Shown here: piece after piece, positions 24,217 to 33,326 of the stretch
How positions within the stretch are numbered: the stretch's first letter is position 1
How the letters are laid out: each line of letters starts with the position of its first letter
Source of the DNA: Bin90 sp965214635
Lineage (GTDB): Bacteria; Chloroflexota; Dehalococcoidia; Lucifugimonadales; JADFKI01
Length of the DNA stretch: 64,000 bases
Direction of reading: 5' to 3'
Assembly (NCBI GenBank): GCA_965214635.1
Contig: OZ243964.1
Span: 1-64,000, forward strand
Position numbers and translations under genes: made by a program
Notes under the pieces: generated by a model
Database searches by the model: none
The model's input: the letters and a program-made list of their open reading frames with translations, nothing else
What the model was told of the DNA's origin: nothing

Positions 24217-24927
24217 CTAGCTGCATCGTCCTATGGCGCACACATCCCGCAGGCAGCACCCATCGCACAGCGGGGTCTTGCGGCACGCTGCCTTGCAGTG
24301 CTGTACAATCAGGGCGTGATACTCGGCGAACATCGCCGTGTCGCAGGGCAGCCGTTCGGTGAACATGCGGCGCAAACGCACATACGGCGCTTTAATGGGG
24401 CTATCGACCGGGACACAGCCCAACCGATCCAGCAGCCTGCGTGTGTAGGCGTCTATGACAAAGGCGGGCTTGTCCAGCGCATACAGCAGGATGGCGTCTG
24501 CCGTCTCCTCGCCGATCCCGTATACGCCGAGCAGCGCGCTGCGCAGCGCATCCGTGTCGCAGGCGCGCATTGCGGCGATGTCGTCCCCGAACTCTGCGCC
24601 GATGAAGTCTGCCAGCGCCTTTAGCTTGAGCGTCTTGGCGTTGTGGAAGCCAGCGGGGCGTATCAGCGCAGACAGCGCCGCAGGCTCTAGGCTGCGGATT
24701 ACAGGCGGGGACAGCGCATCTGCCTCGCGCAGATTGGCGATCGCCCGTTCCACATTCGTCCAAGCCGTGCCTTGTGTCAGCACTGCGCCCACCATCACCT
24801 CGAACGGGCTGTCCGCGGGCCACCAGCGCTGCGCTCCGTAGCGCGCACGCATTCGGTCGAAGATGAGGGTCAGGCGCGCCGCCTGTTCGTGTTTCAAAGT
24901 GTGTTTCATATGAAAATGCTGCCCCAT
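24217..24927 (-). CDS. HhH-GPD DNA glycosylase of the endonuclease III/MagIII type
   Basis: 236 residues. The helix-hairpin-helix is LGVYGIGEETADAILLYAL and the catalytic Asp lies in FVIDAYTRRLL. The position of the lyase Lys of true endonuclease III (GxGxKTA) is Glu here (GIGEETA), so the protein is probably a monofunctional glycosylase of the 3-methyladenine (MagIII) type. A C-terminal Cys cluster (CRKTPLCDGCCLRDVC) matches the iron-sulfur loop. It removes damaged bases in the cytosol. It converges with the DinB-like gene. Confidence 0.88.
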   Translation of the reverse strand: MGQHFHMKHTLKHEQAARLTLIFDRMRARYGAQRWWPADSPFEVMVGAVLTQGTAWTNVERAIANLREADALSPPVIRSLEPAALSALIRPAGFHNAKTLKLKALADFIGAEFGDDIAAMRACDTDALRSALLGVYGIGEETADAILLYALDKPAFVIDAYTRRLLDRLGCVPVDSPIKAPYVRLRRMFTERLPCDTAMFAEYHALIVQHCKAACRKTPLCDGCCLRDVCAIGRCS

Positions 24928-25201
24928 ATATATGTCGGTGTGCCCTGTCTATTATCGCCATTTCTCACGCATTCGCAATTCATCGCCGCACGAACGAACC
25001 TGTAATCCGAATGGGTTGATAGACTTTGTGCGCTTCCTAAACGCCTTTTGTACCAGTGGACTGGCGTGCTATGCAAGTAAACGCCTGATTTTGGATTTTG
25101 TGCTAATGTGCTGATAGTGTAGAATAGGAAGTTGTTGAAACCTGAATGCATGCCGCTGCGCTGTAAGTGTGCGCTGGCTCGCTATTATGAGGAGTGTTCG
25201 T

Positions 25202-26596
25202 TTGGCGGATTATGATGTTGCAATTATAGGCGCGGGGCCGGGTGGATATGTCGCTGCCATTCGCGCTGCCCAGCTAGGTATGAGCGTGGCAATCGTTGAA
25301 GACGACAACCTCGGCGGGGTATGTCTCAACTGGGGGTGCATTCCCAGCAAAGTGCTGCTTCGGAACGCCGAAGTGCTGGAACTAGTGAAGCGCGCCGACG
25401 AATTCGGCATCAGTATGGACAACTTGCGCTACGACTACGGCAAGGCGGTTGAGCGCAGCCGTAGCGTGGTGCGCCGTCTCACCGGCGGAGTGGGCTTTCT
25501 GCTGAACAAGCACGGCGTCAAGCACATCGCAGGCAGGGCATCGCTGTCGTCGCGCAACACCGTATCGGTCGCCGGCAGCAACGGCGAAGGGGCAATGTTC
25601 ACAGCGGATAGGATTATCCTTGCCACTGGCGCGCGCTCCCGCCGCATCCCCAACATACCTGTGGATGGCGATACCGTTCTCACTTCACGCGAAGCCATCG
25701 TGATGAGCGATGTCCCGGAGAATGTGGTCATCGTGGGCGGCGGCGCTATTGGCGTGGAGTTCGCCGACATCTATCATTCCTACGGCGCAGAGGTTACGAT
25801 TGTGGAGCTGCTGCCCCGACTCGTCCCGCTCGAGGACGAAGAGATTAGCGCGGAGTTGGAACGCTCATTCCGTCGGCGCGGCATCGACTATATGACCGGC
25901 GCATCAGTGGGCAGAGTAACCGCAATGGACGGCGAAGCCACCGTAACCGTAACCGACGCCGACGGCATTGAGGGCGTCATTGAGTGCGAAAAGGTGCTGG
26001 TCGCCGTCGGCGTGCAGGGCAACACGGACGGCATCGGGCTGGAAGAAGTCGGTGTGCGGACGGAGCGCGGCTTCATCCCCGTGGACGAACAAATGCGTAC
26101 CAATGTGCCCGGCATCTATGCTATCGGCGATGTTACGGGCGAGCTTCCGTTGGCGCATGTGGCGTCGGCGCAGGGTGTAACCGCCGTGGAGGCGATGGCG
26201 GGGCTGAACCCGCTGCCGCTGGACTACTCGCTGATGCCGCGCGCGACATACTGCCGCCCACAGATTGCCAGCTTTGGGCTGACCGAGCGGCAGGCGCGCG
26301 ACGCAGGCTATGCCGTTCGTATCGGCAAGTTCCCACTGTCCGCAAGCGGTAAGGCGCTGGCGATGGGCGAGCCGGAGGGCTTGGTCAAGCTGGTGGTGGA
26401 CGAAGAGATAGGCGAGGTGCTTGGCGCACACCTGATCGGTACTGAGGCGACTGAGCTGCTGGGTGAGGTGGGGCTATCCCGCCTGCTAGAGGGCACGACC
26501 ACCGAACTTGGCTGGCTGGTGCATCCGCACCCGACCATATCCGAAACCCTCAAAGAGGCGGCGCTCGCGGCGGATGGGCAGGCGATTCATATCTAG
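25202..26596 (+). CDS. lpd: Dihydrolipoyl dehydrogenase (E3)
   Basis: Start TTG 25202, with AGGAG at 25190-25194 and seven bases between; in-frame ATGs at 25187 and 25169 are less well placed. About 464 residues. FAD-binding ADYDVAIIGAGPGGYVAA, redox disulfide GGVCLNWGCIPSK, NAD-binding VVIVGGGAIGVEFADI, IYAIGDVTG, and the C-terminal His-Glu pair in HPHPTISE. It re-oxidises the lipoyl group of the E2 encoded 2.3 kb downstream. It begins a set of E3, E1alpha, E1beta and E2 genes in one direction. Confidence 0.95.
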   Translation: MADYDVAIIGAGPGGYVAAIRAAQLGMSVAIVEDDNLGGVCLNWGCIPSKVLLRNAEVLELVKRADEFGISMDNLRYDYGKAVERSRSVVRRLTGGVGFLLNKHGVKHIAGRASLSSRNTVSVAGSNGEGAMFTADRIILATGARSRRIPNIPVDGDTVLTSREAIVMSDVPENVVIVGGGAIGVEFADIYHSYGAEVTIVELLPRLVPLEDEEISAELERSFRRRGIDYMTGASVGRVTAMDGEATVTVTDADGIEGVIECEKVLVAVGVQGNTDGIGLEEVGVRTERGFIPVDEQMRTNVPGIYAIGDVTGELPLAHVASAQGVTAVEAMAGLNPLPLDYSLMPRATYCRPQIASFGLTERQARDAGYAVRIGKFPLSASGKALAMGEPEGLVKLVVDEEIGEVLGAHLIGTEATELLGEVGLSRLLEGTTTELGWLVHPHPTISETLKEAALAADGQAIHI

Positions 26597-26704
26597 AAAT
26601 TGGTCAATGGGACAATCTATCCATCTATAAGGGAAAGAAGATTTTCGGATAACGGCACATTGCTGGGCGGCGGTTCGAGTGTTGCGATTAGTTGACAAGC
26701 CCTA

Positions 26705-27697
26705 GTGGGTAAGAGGTACATTGCGAAAGTGGAGTCCATACTAGACAAGCCGCAGCTTATAGCGTTCTATCGGCAGATGCTGCTAATCAGGCGATTCGAG
26801 GAGGCGTGTGGGCGGCTGTATATGCAGGGAAAGATAGGCGGCTTCCTACATCTGTACATCGGCGAAGAAGCCATAGCGGTGGGCACAATGGCGGCACTTG
26901 AGCCGCAGGACTATGTTATTGGGCACTACCGCGACCACGGACACGCCATCGCAAAGGGCATGGACATCAAGGTTGCAATGGCAGAGCTGTGCGGCAAAGC
27001 CACAGGCAGCAGCAGCGGCAAGGGCGGCTCTATGCACCTGTTCGACTACGAGAAGAACTTCATGGGTGGTCACGCCATCGTCGGTGGACAGATGCCCATC
27101 GCCGCGGGGCTTGCGTTGGCGAGCAAGTATAAGCGCGAGGATCGCATTACCGTCTGCATATTCGGCGACGGCGCTGTCAACCAAGGCGAGTTCCACGAGA
27201 CCCTCAACCTCGCATCCATATGGAAGCTCCCCGTCCTGTTCCTACTGGAAAACAACCTATACGGTATGGGGACGCATGTGGACCGCACGCACTCCGGCGG
27301 CAGGCATATTCACAACATCGCAAGCTCCTACAATATCCCTGCGATGATGATTGACGGCATGGATGTGCTGGGCGTCAATGAGTGCATATCAGAGACGGTG
27401 GCGTCCATTCGCAGTACAGGCGGGCCGCGCTTTGTAGAGGCGATGTGTTACCGCTATCGCGGCCACTCGATGGCAGATCCTACAATGTATCGCGAGCGCA
27501 ACGAAGCCGCTGAACTTGGCATCAAAGACCCTATAGACAGCCTGAGAAAGTTCATATTGCAATTCAAGATAGCCGATGCAGGGACGATCAAGGGCATAGA
27601 CGCTGAGGTGGCAGCGCAGGTTGAGGAAGCGGTGGCGTATGCTGAAAGCAGCCCCGCGCCCGATATGAGCGCCCTCGACACGAATGTGTACGCATAA
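26705..27697 (+). CDS. 2-oxoacid dehydrogenase E1 component, alpha subunit (PdhA/AcoA-type)
   Basis: 330 residues from GTG 26705; no clear ribosome site, so the start is uncertain. The thiamine diphosphate motif runs from IFGDGAVNQGEFHETLN to LFLLENNLYGMGT (GDG...N). CYRYRGHSMADP is the phosphorylation-loop region of E1alpha enzymes. FMGGHAIVGGQMPIAAGLALA binds cofactor. With the beta subunit it decarboxylates a 2-oxoacid, probably pyruvate (or acetoin). The stop is 14 bases from the E1beta ATG. Confidence 0.93.
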   Translation: MGKRYIAKVESILDKPQLIAFYRQMLLIRRFEEACGRLYMQGKIGGFLHLYIGEEAIAVGTMAALEPQDYVIGHYRDHGHAIAKGMDIKVAMAELCGKATGSSSGKGGSMHLFDYEKNFMGGHAIVGGQMPIAAGLALASKYKREDRITVCIFGDGAVNQGEFHETLNLASIWKLPVLFLLENNLYGMGTHVDRTHSGGRHIHNIASSYNIPAMMIDGMDVLGVNECISETVASIRSTGGPRFVEAMCYRYRGHSMADPTMYRERNEAAELGIKDPIDSLRKFILQFKIADAGTIKGIDAEVAAQVEEAVAYAESSPAPDMSALDTNVYA

Positions 27698-27711
27698 GTT
27701 TGGAGCATATT

Positions 27712-28686
27712 ATGGCTGAGATGAACCTCAGAGACGCCATGTCTAAAGCGTTGCGCGAGGCGCTCGAGGATGACCGTGTGTTCATAATGGGCGAGGACAT
27801 CGGCGCATATGGCGGCGCTTACGCTGTAACGCGCGGCTTTCTCGACGAGTTTGGGCACGAACGCATTATGGACACGCCCATATCCGAATCGGTAATTGTA
27901 GGCTCGGGAGTGGGTGCGGCGCTTGCTGGGCTGCGCCCCATCGTGGAGCTGATGACCATCAACTTCAGCCTCGTTGCCATAGACCAGATAGTCAACCATG
28001 CCGCCAAGCTGCGCTACATGTCCGACGGCCAGTTTAGCGTGCCCCTCATCATCCGAACCGTTACAGGCGGCGGCGGGCAGCTTGCCGCCACGCACTCCCA
28101 AAGCTTTGAGAACTGGTATGCGTCGGTGCCCGGCATGAAGGTCGTTGTCCCCGCAACGCCTTACGACGCAATCGGTCTGTTTCGCACGGCGATGAAGGAC
28201 CAAAACCCGATATTGTTCGCCGAACACTCGCTGCTCTACGGCATGCGCGGCGATGTGCCGGACGACTGGTACGAAATCCCGTTCGGGCAGGCGGACATCA
28301 AGCGTGCCGGCGGCGATGTTACCATTGCGGCATACTCTCGGATGACCCACATCGCCCTGCAAGCCGCCGATATGCTTGCAGACAGGGGAGCGCATGCCGA
28401 AGTCATAGATCTCCGCACGCTGCGCCCCTGGGACAAGGACACTATCCTGCAGTCGGTGCGGAAGACCAATCGCCTCGTTGTAGTAGAAGAGACATGGAAG
28501 ACGGGCGGCTTCAGTGGCGAAATCGCCAGCACCATTCAAGAAGAGGTGTTTGATGACTTGGACGGCCCCGTAATCCGCATCGGTGGGCTGGATGTCCCAG
28601 CGCCGTACAATGGCGCGCTGGAAGCCGCCACCATACCCAGCGCAGCAAAGGTCGTCAAGGCGATAGAGTACAACTTTGGCGTGTAG
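27712..28686 (+). CDS. 2-oxoacid dehydrogenase E1 component, beta subunit (PdhB/AcoB-type)
   Basis: The ATG at 27712, seven bases after GGAG, gives 324 residues starting MAEMNLRDAMSKALREALED. EDIGAYGGAYAVTRGF, PISESVIVGSGVGAAL and TMNF-like TINFSLVAIDQIVNHAAK are family marks. PDDWYEIPFGQADIKR and the C-terminal transketolase domain (VVVEETWKTGGFSGEI) follow. It forms the alpha2beta2 E1 with the upstream gene. E2 starts 198 bases later. Confidence 0.94.
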   Translation: MAEMNLRDAMSKALREALEDDRVFIMGEDIGAYGGAYAVTRGFLDEFGHERIMDTPISESVIVGSGVGAALAGLRPIVELMTINFSLVAIDQIVNHAAKLRYMSDGQFSVPLIIRTVTGGGGQLAATHSQSFENWYASVPGMKVVVPATPYDAIGLFRTAMKDQNPILFAEHSLLYGMRGDVPDDWYEIPFGQADIKRAGGDVTIAAYSRMTHIALQAADMLADRGAHAEVIDLRTLRPWDKDTILQSVRKTNRLVVVEETWKTGGFSGEIASTIQEEVFDDLDGPVIRIGGLDVPAPYNGALEAATIPSAAKVVKAIEYNFGV

Positions 28687-28884
28687 CCAAGCTCGCCGAC
28701 GCAGGGTTTGGCGTCTGAATTGAGCAGCAAGCGGCGTTCCATATTGCGGTAAAGCGCCGTTATATAAACCCGACCACGCCTTGCAGCGGGAACGCCTTGC
28801 GAATTGAAATTGCAGTAATTTGAAACTATCCCAAATATGTTTCGCACAATAACCTACTTCGCTGATGACAACGGGGGTATCCGC

Positions 28885-30444
28885 TTGACTACCGAACTGA
28901 CGATGCCGCAGATGGGCTATGACATGCAGGAAGGGACGATCCTGAGGTGGCTCAAATCTGAGGGCGATACGATTGAAAACGGCGAACCCATCGCCGAAAT
29001 AGAGACGGACAAGGCGGTTGTGGAGTTCGAGTCATACGCCGCCGGTGTGCTGCAAAACATCCTCGTGTCTGCTGGCAACACTGTGCCTGTGGGCGAACCC
29101 ATCGCGCTCATCGGTGATGAAGCCGTAAATTCACTTGCCGATGTCGCAGTGGAAGAAGAAGCCCCGCCGGTTGAAGCACCGTCCATCCCTGCCGCCATAT
29201 CCATGCCTGCGGTTGACGAAGGCTTTGCCCTAGACGATGTTCCGCCCGCTCCCGAGCCGGTATATGAGCCGAGCGAACCCGTCCGGAGGCCCCTGCGCGC
29301 ATCTCCCGTAGCGCGCCGCATCGCCGATGAGCGTGGCATCAACATCGCCGATGTGCAGGGCACAGGCCCCGGCGGGCGCATCACGCGCGACGATGTGCTC
29401 TCATTCGTCGCCGCCATCGAGCAGGCGGCAGATGTCGACGAAGTGCCCGCACCCGTCATAGAACCCGAGCCTATCGCCGCCGCAGAAGAACCTGCCGCAG
29501 AGCCGGTCGCTGATATTGAAGCGCCTGTCGAACCAGAGCCTGTCGCTGACATAGAACCCGAGCCTGTCGCCGCAACAGAAGAACCCGCCGTCGAGCCTGT
29601 CGCTGAGATGGAAACGCCTGTCGAACCCGAGCCGGTTGCTGTTGTAGAGCCAGAGCCTGCACCGGCGGTTTCTGATATGGAAGCGGCTGATGTGCCTGTC
29701 GCTGCGGCTGCTGATGTGGAAGCCGAACCTGAGCCTGAACCCGCACCTGTGGTTGCTGCTGACGACGGGGCGAAACTCTCGCGGATGCGGCAGCAAATTG
29801 CCCGCGTTACCCTGCGCAGCAAGACCGAAAAGCCGCACTTCTATGTAACCTCTGAGGTGGATATGACGGAGGCGATGGCGCTGCGACAGCAAATCAACGC
29901 TGCGCTTGCGGGCGAAGGTGTGCGCATTACCGTCAACGACCTCATCATCAAGGCGTGCGCCGATGCGCTGAAAACCCACCCCAAGTTCAATGCGTTCCTA
30001 GACGGCGATACGCTGCGCCACAACGATGCCGTCAACATCGGCGTTGCAATGGCGGTCGATGGCGGACTGCTGATGCCCGCCATAATGGGCTGCGAGCAGA
30101 TGTCTCTCAAAGAGATAGCGCTCGCAAGCAAAGACCTCGCCGACCGCGCACAGAACAGCACACTGCGACCCGACGAGTACACGGGCGGCACATTCGGCAT
30201 CAGCAACCTCGGGATGTTCGATGTCAGCACATTCGTCGCCATCATACAGCCGCCACAATCTGCCATCATCGCCGTCGGCACCGTCGCCAAGAAGCCTGTG
30301 GTGCGCGATGACGAAATTGTTGTGCGCCAAATAATGAACGCCACCATATCAGCCGACCATCGCGTTGTGGACGGCGCAGAGGGCGCTCAGTTCCTCATCG
30401 AAGTGAAACGCCTGCTAGAAAACCCGCTGAGTCTGATAGTGTAG
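28885..30444 (+). CDS. Dihydrolipoamide acyltransferase (E2) with long acidic-proline linker
   Basis: The favoured start is TTG 28885 (GGGGG seven bases upstream); an ATG at 28837 would add 16 residues. About 519 residues. One lipoyl domain (MPQMGYDMQEGTILRWLKSE; lipoyl Lys in EIETDKAVV), an E3/E1-binding domain (SPVARRIADERGINIADVQG), a linker of about 115 residues built of repeated EPEPVA/EEPA units, and a catalytic domain ending in ISADHRVVDGAEGAQFL with its His and Asp. It transfers the acyl group to CoA in the complex core. The Ala/Pro/Glu linker is long compared with common E2s. Confidence 0.93.
   Translation: MTTELTMPQMGYDMQEGTILRWLKSEGDTIENGEPIAEIETDKAVVEFESYAAGVLQNILVSAGNTVPVGEPIALIGDEAVNSLADVAVEEEAPPVEAPSIPAAISMPAVDEGFALDDVPPAPEPVYEPSEPVRRPLRASPVARRIADERGINIADVQGTGPGGRITRDDVLSFVAAIEQAADVDEVPAPVIEPEPIAAAEEPAAEPVADIEAPVEPEPVADIEPEPVAATEEPAVEPVAEMETPVEPEPVAVVEPEPAPAVSDMEAADVPVAAAADVEAEPEPEPAPVVAADDGAKLSRMRQQIARVTLRSKTEKPHFYVTSEVDMTEAMALRQQINAALAGEGVRITVNDLIIKACADALKTHPKFNAFLDGDTLRHNDAVNIGVAMAVDGGLLMPAIMGCEQMSLKEIALASKDLADRAQNSTLRPDEYTGGTFGISNLGMFDVSTFVAIIQPPQSAIIAVGTVAKKPVVRDDEIVVRQIMNATISADHRVVDGAEGAQFLIEVKRLLENPLSLIV
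29410..29760 (+). repeat. Degenerate coding repeat (EPEPVA-type) in the E2 linker
   Basis: Codons for EPEPVAD/EPEPVAA, EEPAVEPVAE and similar blocks recur across this stretch. The units differ in sequence and length. It is a flexible swinging-arm linker whose repeats can expand or shrink. Confidence 0.75.
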
Positions 30445-30647
30445 GGACACTTCGTTCGACGGGACGATTGACGACACATTAAGGCAGGCACGAACTTAAA
30501 CGGTCGGCGATTCCGTCTTGGTGATGGGATTGTCCGGGCTAATAAAGGTTTAGAAAACTAACCGCTATTAACCTTCAACGGATTTTGGTGAACTCCCTAT
30601 TATTTGCATGCATTTTGTTTAATAATGTGTTCAAAGGGCATGCCACT

Positions 30648-31496
30648 ATGACCGTTCTCATCGCCGAACCTGTTACAAACAGCCCCATCACGAAGCCGAA
30701 GGTCTATCTCGTTACCAAGCCGTCTGTGGATTGGGGGCAGCTGGCGGCGTTCTTGTCGGACGAGGGCGTTCCCGGCGTACCGGACAGCATCCGCGCCGGC
30801 GACGATGAGTCCGCTGCCATCGCCGAAATCTCTGCTCGCCTCTGCTACATGAGCTACGGGCGCGGCAGGCGCGATATTGCGGATTTCATCAACAACCTGC
30901 TTGCCTCCAAAGATGGCAGCGTGTTTGAGCACATCAACTACGGCTTTGCGTTCAGCGGGGTGTCGCGCTCGCTGACGCACGAACTTGTGAGGCATCGCGC
31001 TGGGTTCGCATTCAGCCAGCGCAGTCAGCGCTATGTGGACGAGTCCGACAGCGCTTTCGTGCTGCCCCCCATCATCGCCGACGCAGTGGACGCTGGCGAT
31101 GACATGACCGGCGGCGATACTCCGTCTGCGATATTGGCAGATGCGCTGGCAAACGCCGCCCGCAGCTACGATGCCCTCGTGCAGGCGCTCGAAGCTTCCG
31201 TCCCGCGCAGCGCGTTCGAATCTGCCACCGACAGGCGCAAGGCAATCCGACAGGCGGCGCGCTCTGTGCTGCCAAACGCCACCGAAACCAAGATTTTCGT
31301 TACCGCCAATGTGCGGGCGTGGCGGCACTTCATCGAGATGCGCGCAAGCCCCTACGCCGACCGTGAGATACGCCGCCTCGCCATAATGGTGCTGGAGATA
31401 CTTCGGGAAGAGGCGCCGCTCTTGTTCGGCGATTTCTCCGTAGAAACGCTGTCGGATGGCTCGCAGATTGCTACACCAAAGCACTCTAAAGTCTGA
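30648..31496 (+). CDS. thyX: FAD-dependent thymidylate synthase
   Basis: The ATG at 30648 (AAGG 10 bases upstream) gives 282 residues starting MTVLIAEPVTNSP; GTG 30585 would add 21. The ThyX signature RHRAGFAFSQRSQRY matches RHR(x7-8)S, which binds dUMP and FAD. FEHINYGFAFSGVSRSLTHELV precedes it, and ANVRAWRHFIEMRASPYADREIR is the conserved C-terminal part. It methylates dUMP with methylene-tetrahydrofolate and FAD/NADPH, replacing ThyA. Confidence 0.95.
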   Translation: MTVLIAEPVTNSPITKPKVYLVTKPSVDWGQLAAFLSDEGVPGVPDSIRAGDDESAAIAEISARLCYMSYGRGRRDIADFINNLLASKDGSVFEHINYGFAFSGVSRSLTHELVRHRAGFAFSQRSQRYVDESDSAFVLPPIIADAVDAGDDMTGGDTPSAILADALANAARSYDALVQALEASVPRSAFESATDRRKAIRQAARSVLPNATETKIFVTANVRAWRHFIEMRASPYADREIRRLAIMVLEILREEAPLLFGDFSVETLSDGSQIATPKHSKV

Positions 31497-31568
31497 CGCA
31501 CGCCGCCGCAAATCTTGGCAAGACCGCCGATTACCCAATCCGACAAGTCGGGCATGTGAGGGCAAAAG

Positions 31569-32183
31569 ATGTTCACACGCAAACGTATCATTATCGCCGC
31601 CATCATAGTCGTCGGCATTCCGGCGCTTGTGTTTGCGTGGTGGCTGTTGTCGCCGCTGTTTATCAGCACTACGGTTGATGAGGAATTCCCGCTCGCATCC
31701 GCAGCCGTGGTTCCTGCCAACATGACGATGGCGGAGGCGGAGCAGGCGATGATGGAGGCGGCAAACGCACCCGATACGATGAGCGATGAGGATGTGCCGG
31801 CAGAGATGGCGATGCCCGGAGATTCCACGCAGATGGATGCATCGGTGATGGAACTGAAGTCCGGCAGCTTCCGCGACGCCGATAGCTTCCACAAGGGCAG
31901 CGGTCAGGCGACCATATACCAAGCGGCAGATGGCGAACCCCTGTTGCGTCTGTCAGACTTCAAGGTTACGAACGGGCCAGACCTGCATGTGCTGCTTGTG
32001 CCGCACGCCAACCCGCAGAGCCGCAGTGACATCGATGGCTACATCGGCCTCGGTTCGCTCAAGGGCAATATGGGCAACCAGAACTACTTCCTGCCCGACG
32101 ATGCCAACCCCGCCGACTATGGCAGCGTGGTCATATACTGCATGCCGTTCCATGTGATATTCAGCGTGGCGACGCTCGAGTAG
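31569..32183 (+). CDS. DM13-domain protein with N-terminal membrane anchor
   Basis: 204 residues. FTRKRIIIAAIIVVGIPALVFAWWLL is a single N-terminal transmembrane segment. A Met/Glu/Ala-rich spacer follows (residues ~40-90), then the DM13 fold: SGSFRDADSFHKGSGQATIY, FKVTNGPDLHVLLV, and the C-terminal YGSVVIYCMPFHVIFSVATL with its single conserved Cys. DM13 domains are proposed electron-transfer or redox modules outside the membrane. It lies 72 bases after thyX and is convergent with the FGE gene. Confidence 0.85.
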   Translation: MFTRKRIIIAAIIVVGIPALVFAWWLLSPLFISTTVDEEFPLASAAVVPANMTMAEAEQAMMEAANAPDTMSDEDVPAEMAMPGDSTQMDASVMELKSGSFRDADSFHKGSGQATIYQAADGEPLLRLSDFKVTNGPDLHVLLVPHANPQSRSDIDGYIGLGSLKGNMGNQNYFLPDDANPADYGSVVIYCMPFHVIFSVATLE

Positions 32184-32205
32184 GCTATATAACCCGCTGT
32201 GATGC

Positions 32206-33198
32206 CTACGCTCCGTCTAGCGCACACCTGAACCCCAAGTTGCCTGTCGAGCTGTCTTGGGTGTTTGCGGTGCGTGCCGCAACGCGGTAGCGGTTGCAGT
32301 AGGAGTCGTGGCACAGGTACGAGCCGCCCCGGATGGTCTTGGCGCTGCCGTGCGGCGGGCCTGACGGATTTTGCAGCGCCGCCGTTGTGTTTTCAAGCCC
32401 GACGAAGTGATTCACTCCGAACCAGTCCGCCGTCCATTCCCACACATTGCCCGCCATGTTGTAAAGCCCATAGCCGTTGGGCTTGTAGGCGTCCACGGGC
32501 GCAGTGGACTTGTAGCCGTCTTCGGCGCTGTTGGTGTTGGGGAACTCGCCCTGCCATATGTTGCAGAGATGTTCGCCCCCGGGGGTAAGCTCTTCGCCCC
32601 ATGCGTATCGCTTCTGGACCAAGCCGCCGCGCGCCGCAAACTCCCATTCTGCTTCGGTGGGCAGCCGCTTGCCCGCCCAAGCGCAGTACGCCGCCGCATC
32701 GTTCCAAGATATGTGCGTAACGGGATGGTTCCAGCGGCGTTTCAGGTTGGAGCCTGGGCCTTCGGGTCTGCGCCAGTGTGCGCCCTCGACCACCCACCAC
32801 CACGGGGCTTCGGCGGCGGCTTGCTTTGCCCTGCTGCGCGCCTTCCCCCGCACGAACATGTGGAACACGAAAGACCAGCCGAACCGCTCTGCGTCGGTCT
32901 TGTATCTGGTTGCTCTGGCGAACCGCTCGAACTGCTTGTTCGTAACGGCGTAGGCATCCATGTAGAATGGGTTTAGCGTTACTTGGCGCACAGGCCCCTC
33001 GCCGTCTGCTGGGAAGCCGTCAGTGTCGTCCGTTCCCATCAGGAACTTGCCTCCGCCCAGCAGCACCATGCCACTCGTGTTCGTGTCCGCAGTGTTCCCG
33101 CGCGTAGAAGGCTGGGAACTGCGGCGGCGGCGAGCGGGTGCGCTCGCAGGCGTCCGAGCGGCGGTACAGCAAGGGGATGTGGTGTCGTGCATTGCCAT
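32206..33198 (-). CDS. Formylglycine-generating enzyme (sulfatase-activating)
   Basis: 330 residues. The C-terminal RGGSYLCHDSYCNRYRVAAR has both copper-binding/active-site Cys residues in the spacing of authentic FGE. RLPTEAEWEFAARGG, NIWQGEFPNTNSAEDGY and AGNVWEWTADWFG are FGE-sulfatase domain hallmarks. It oxidises the Cys of CxPxR in sulfatases to formylglycine using oxygen and copper. The N-terminus contains PCCTAAR, itself a C-x-A-x-R-like sequence. No sulfatase is in the window, so its targets lie elsewhere. The N-terminal ~45 residues before MVLLGGGKFLMG look disordered. Confidence 0.95.
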   Translation of the reverse strand: MAMHDTTSPCCTAARTPASAPARRRRSSQPSTRGNTADTNTSGMVLLGGGKFLMGTDDTDGFPADGEGPVRQVTLNPFYMDAYAVTNKQFERFARATRYKTDAERFGWSFVFHMFVRGKARSRAKQAAAEAPWWWVVEGAHWRRPEGPGSNLKRRWNHPVTHISWNDAAAYCAWAGKRLPTEAEWEFAARGGLVQKRYAWGEELTPGGEHLCNIWQGEFPNTNSAEDGYKSTAPVDAYKPNGYGLYNMAGNVWEWTADWFGVNHFVGLENTTAALQNPSGPPHGSAKTIRGGSYLCHDSYCNRYRVAARTANTQDSSTGNLGFRCALDGA

Positions 33199-33326
33199 GT
33201 CTTTGCGTTCGTGTCAGTCCATAACGATGGCGAGCGAGCCGTCGTATCGTGAGTAAATGTCTGCGCCAACCCCGATGATTTTGGCGCATGGTGTGTGGTC
33301 ATCATAGCATGGTCTACGGCGTGCGG

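Noticed and set aside
27454..28539. A 361-codon open frame antisense to E1alpha/E1beta
   Set aside because: It lies wholly opposite well-supported genes and has no recognisable domain.
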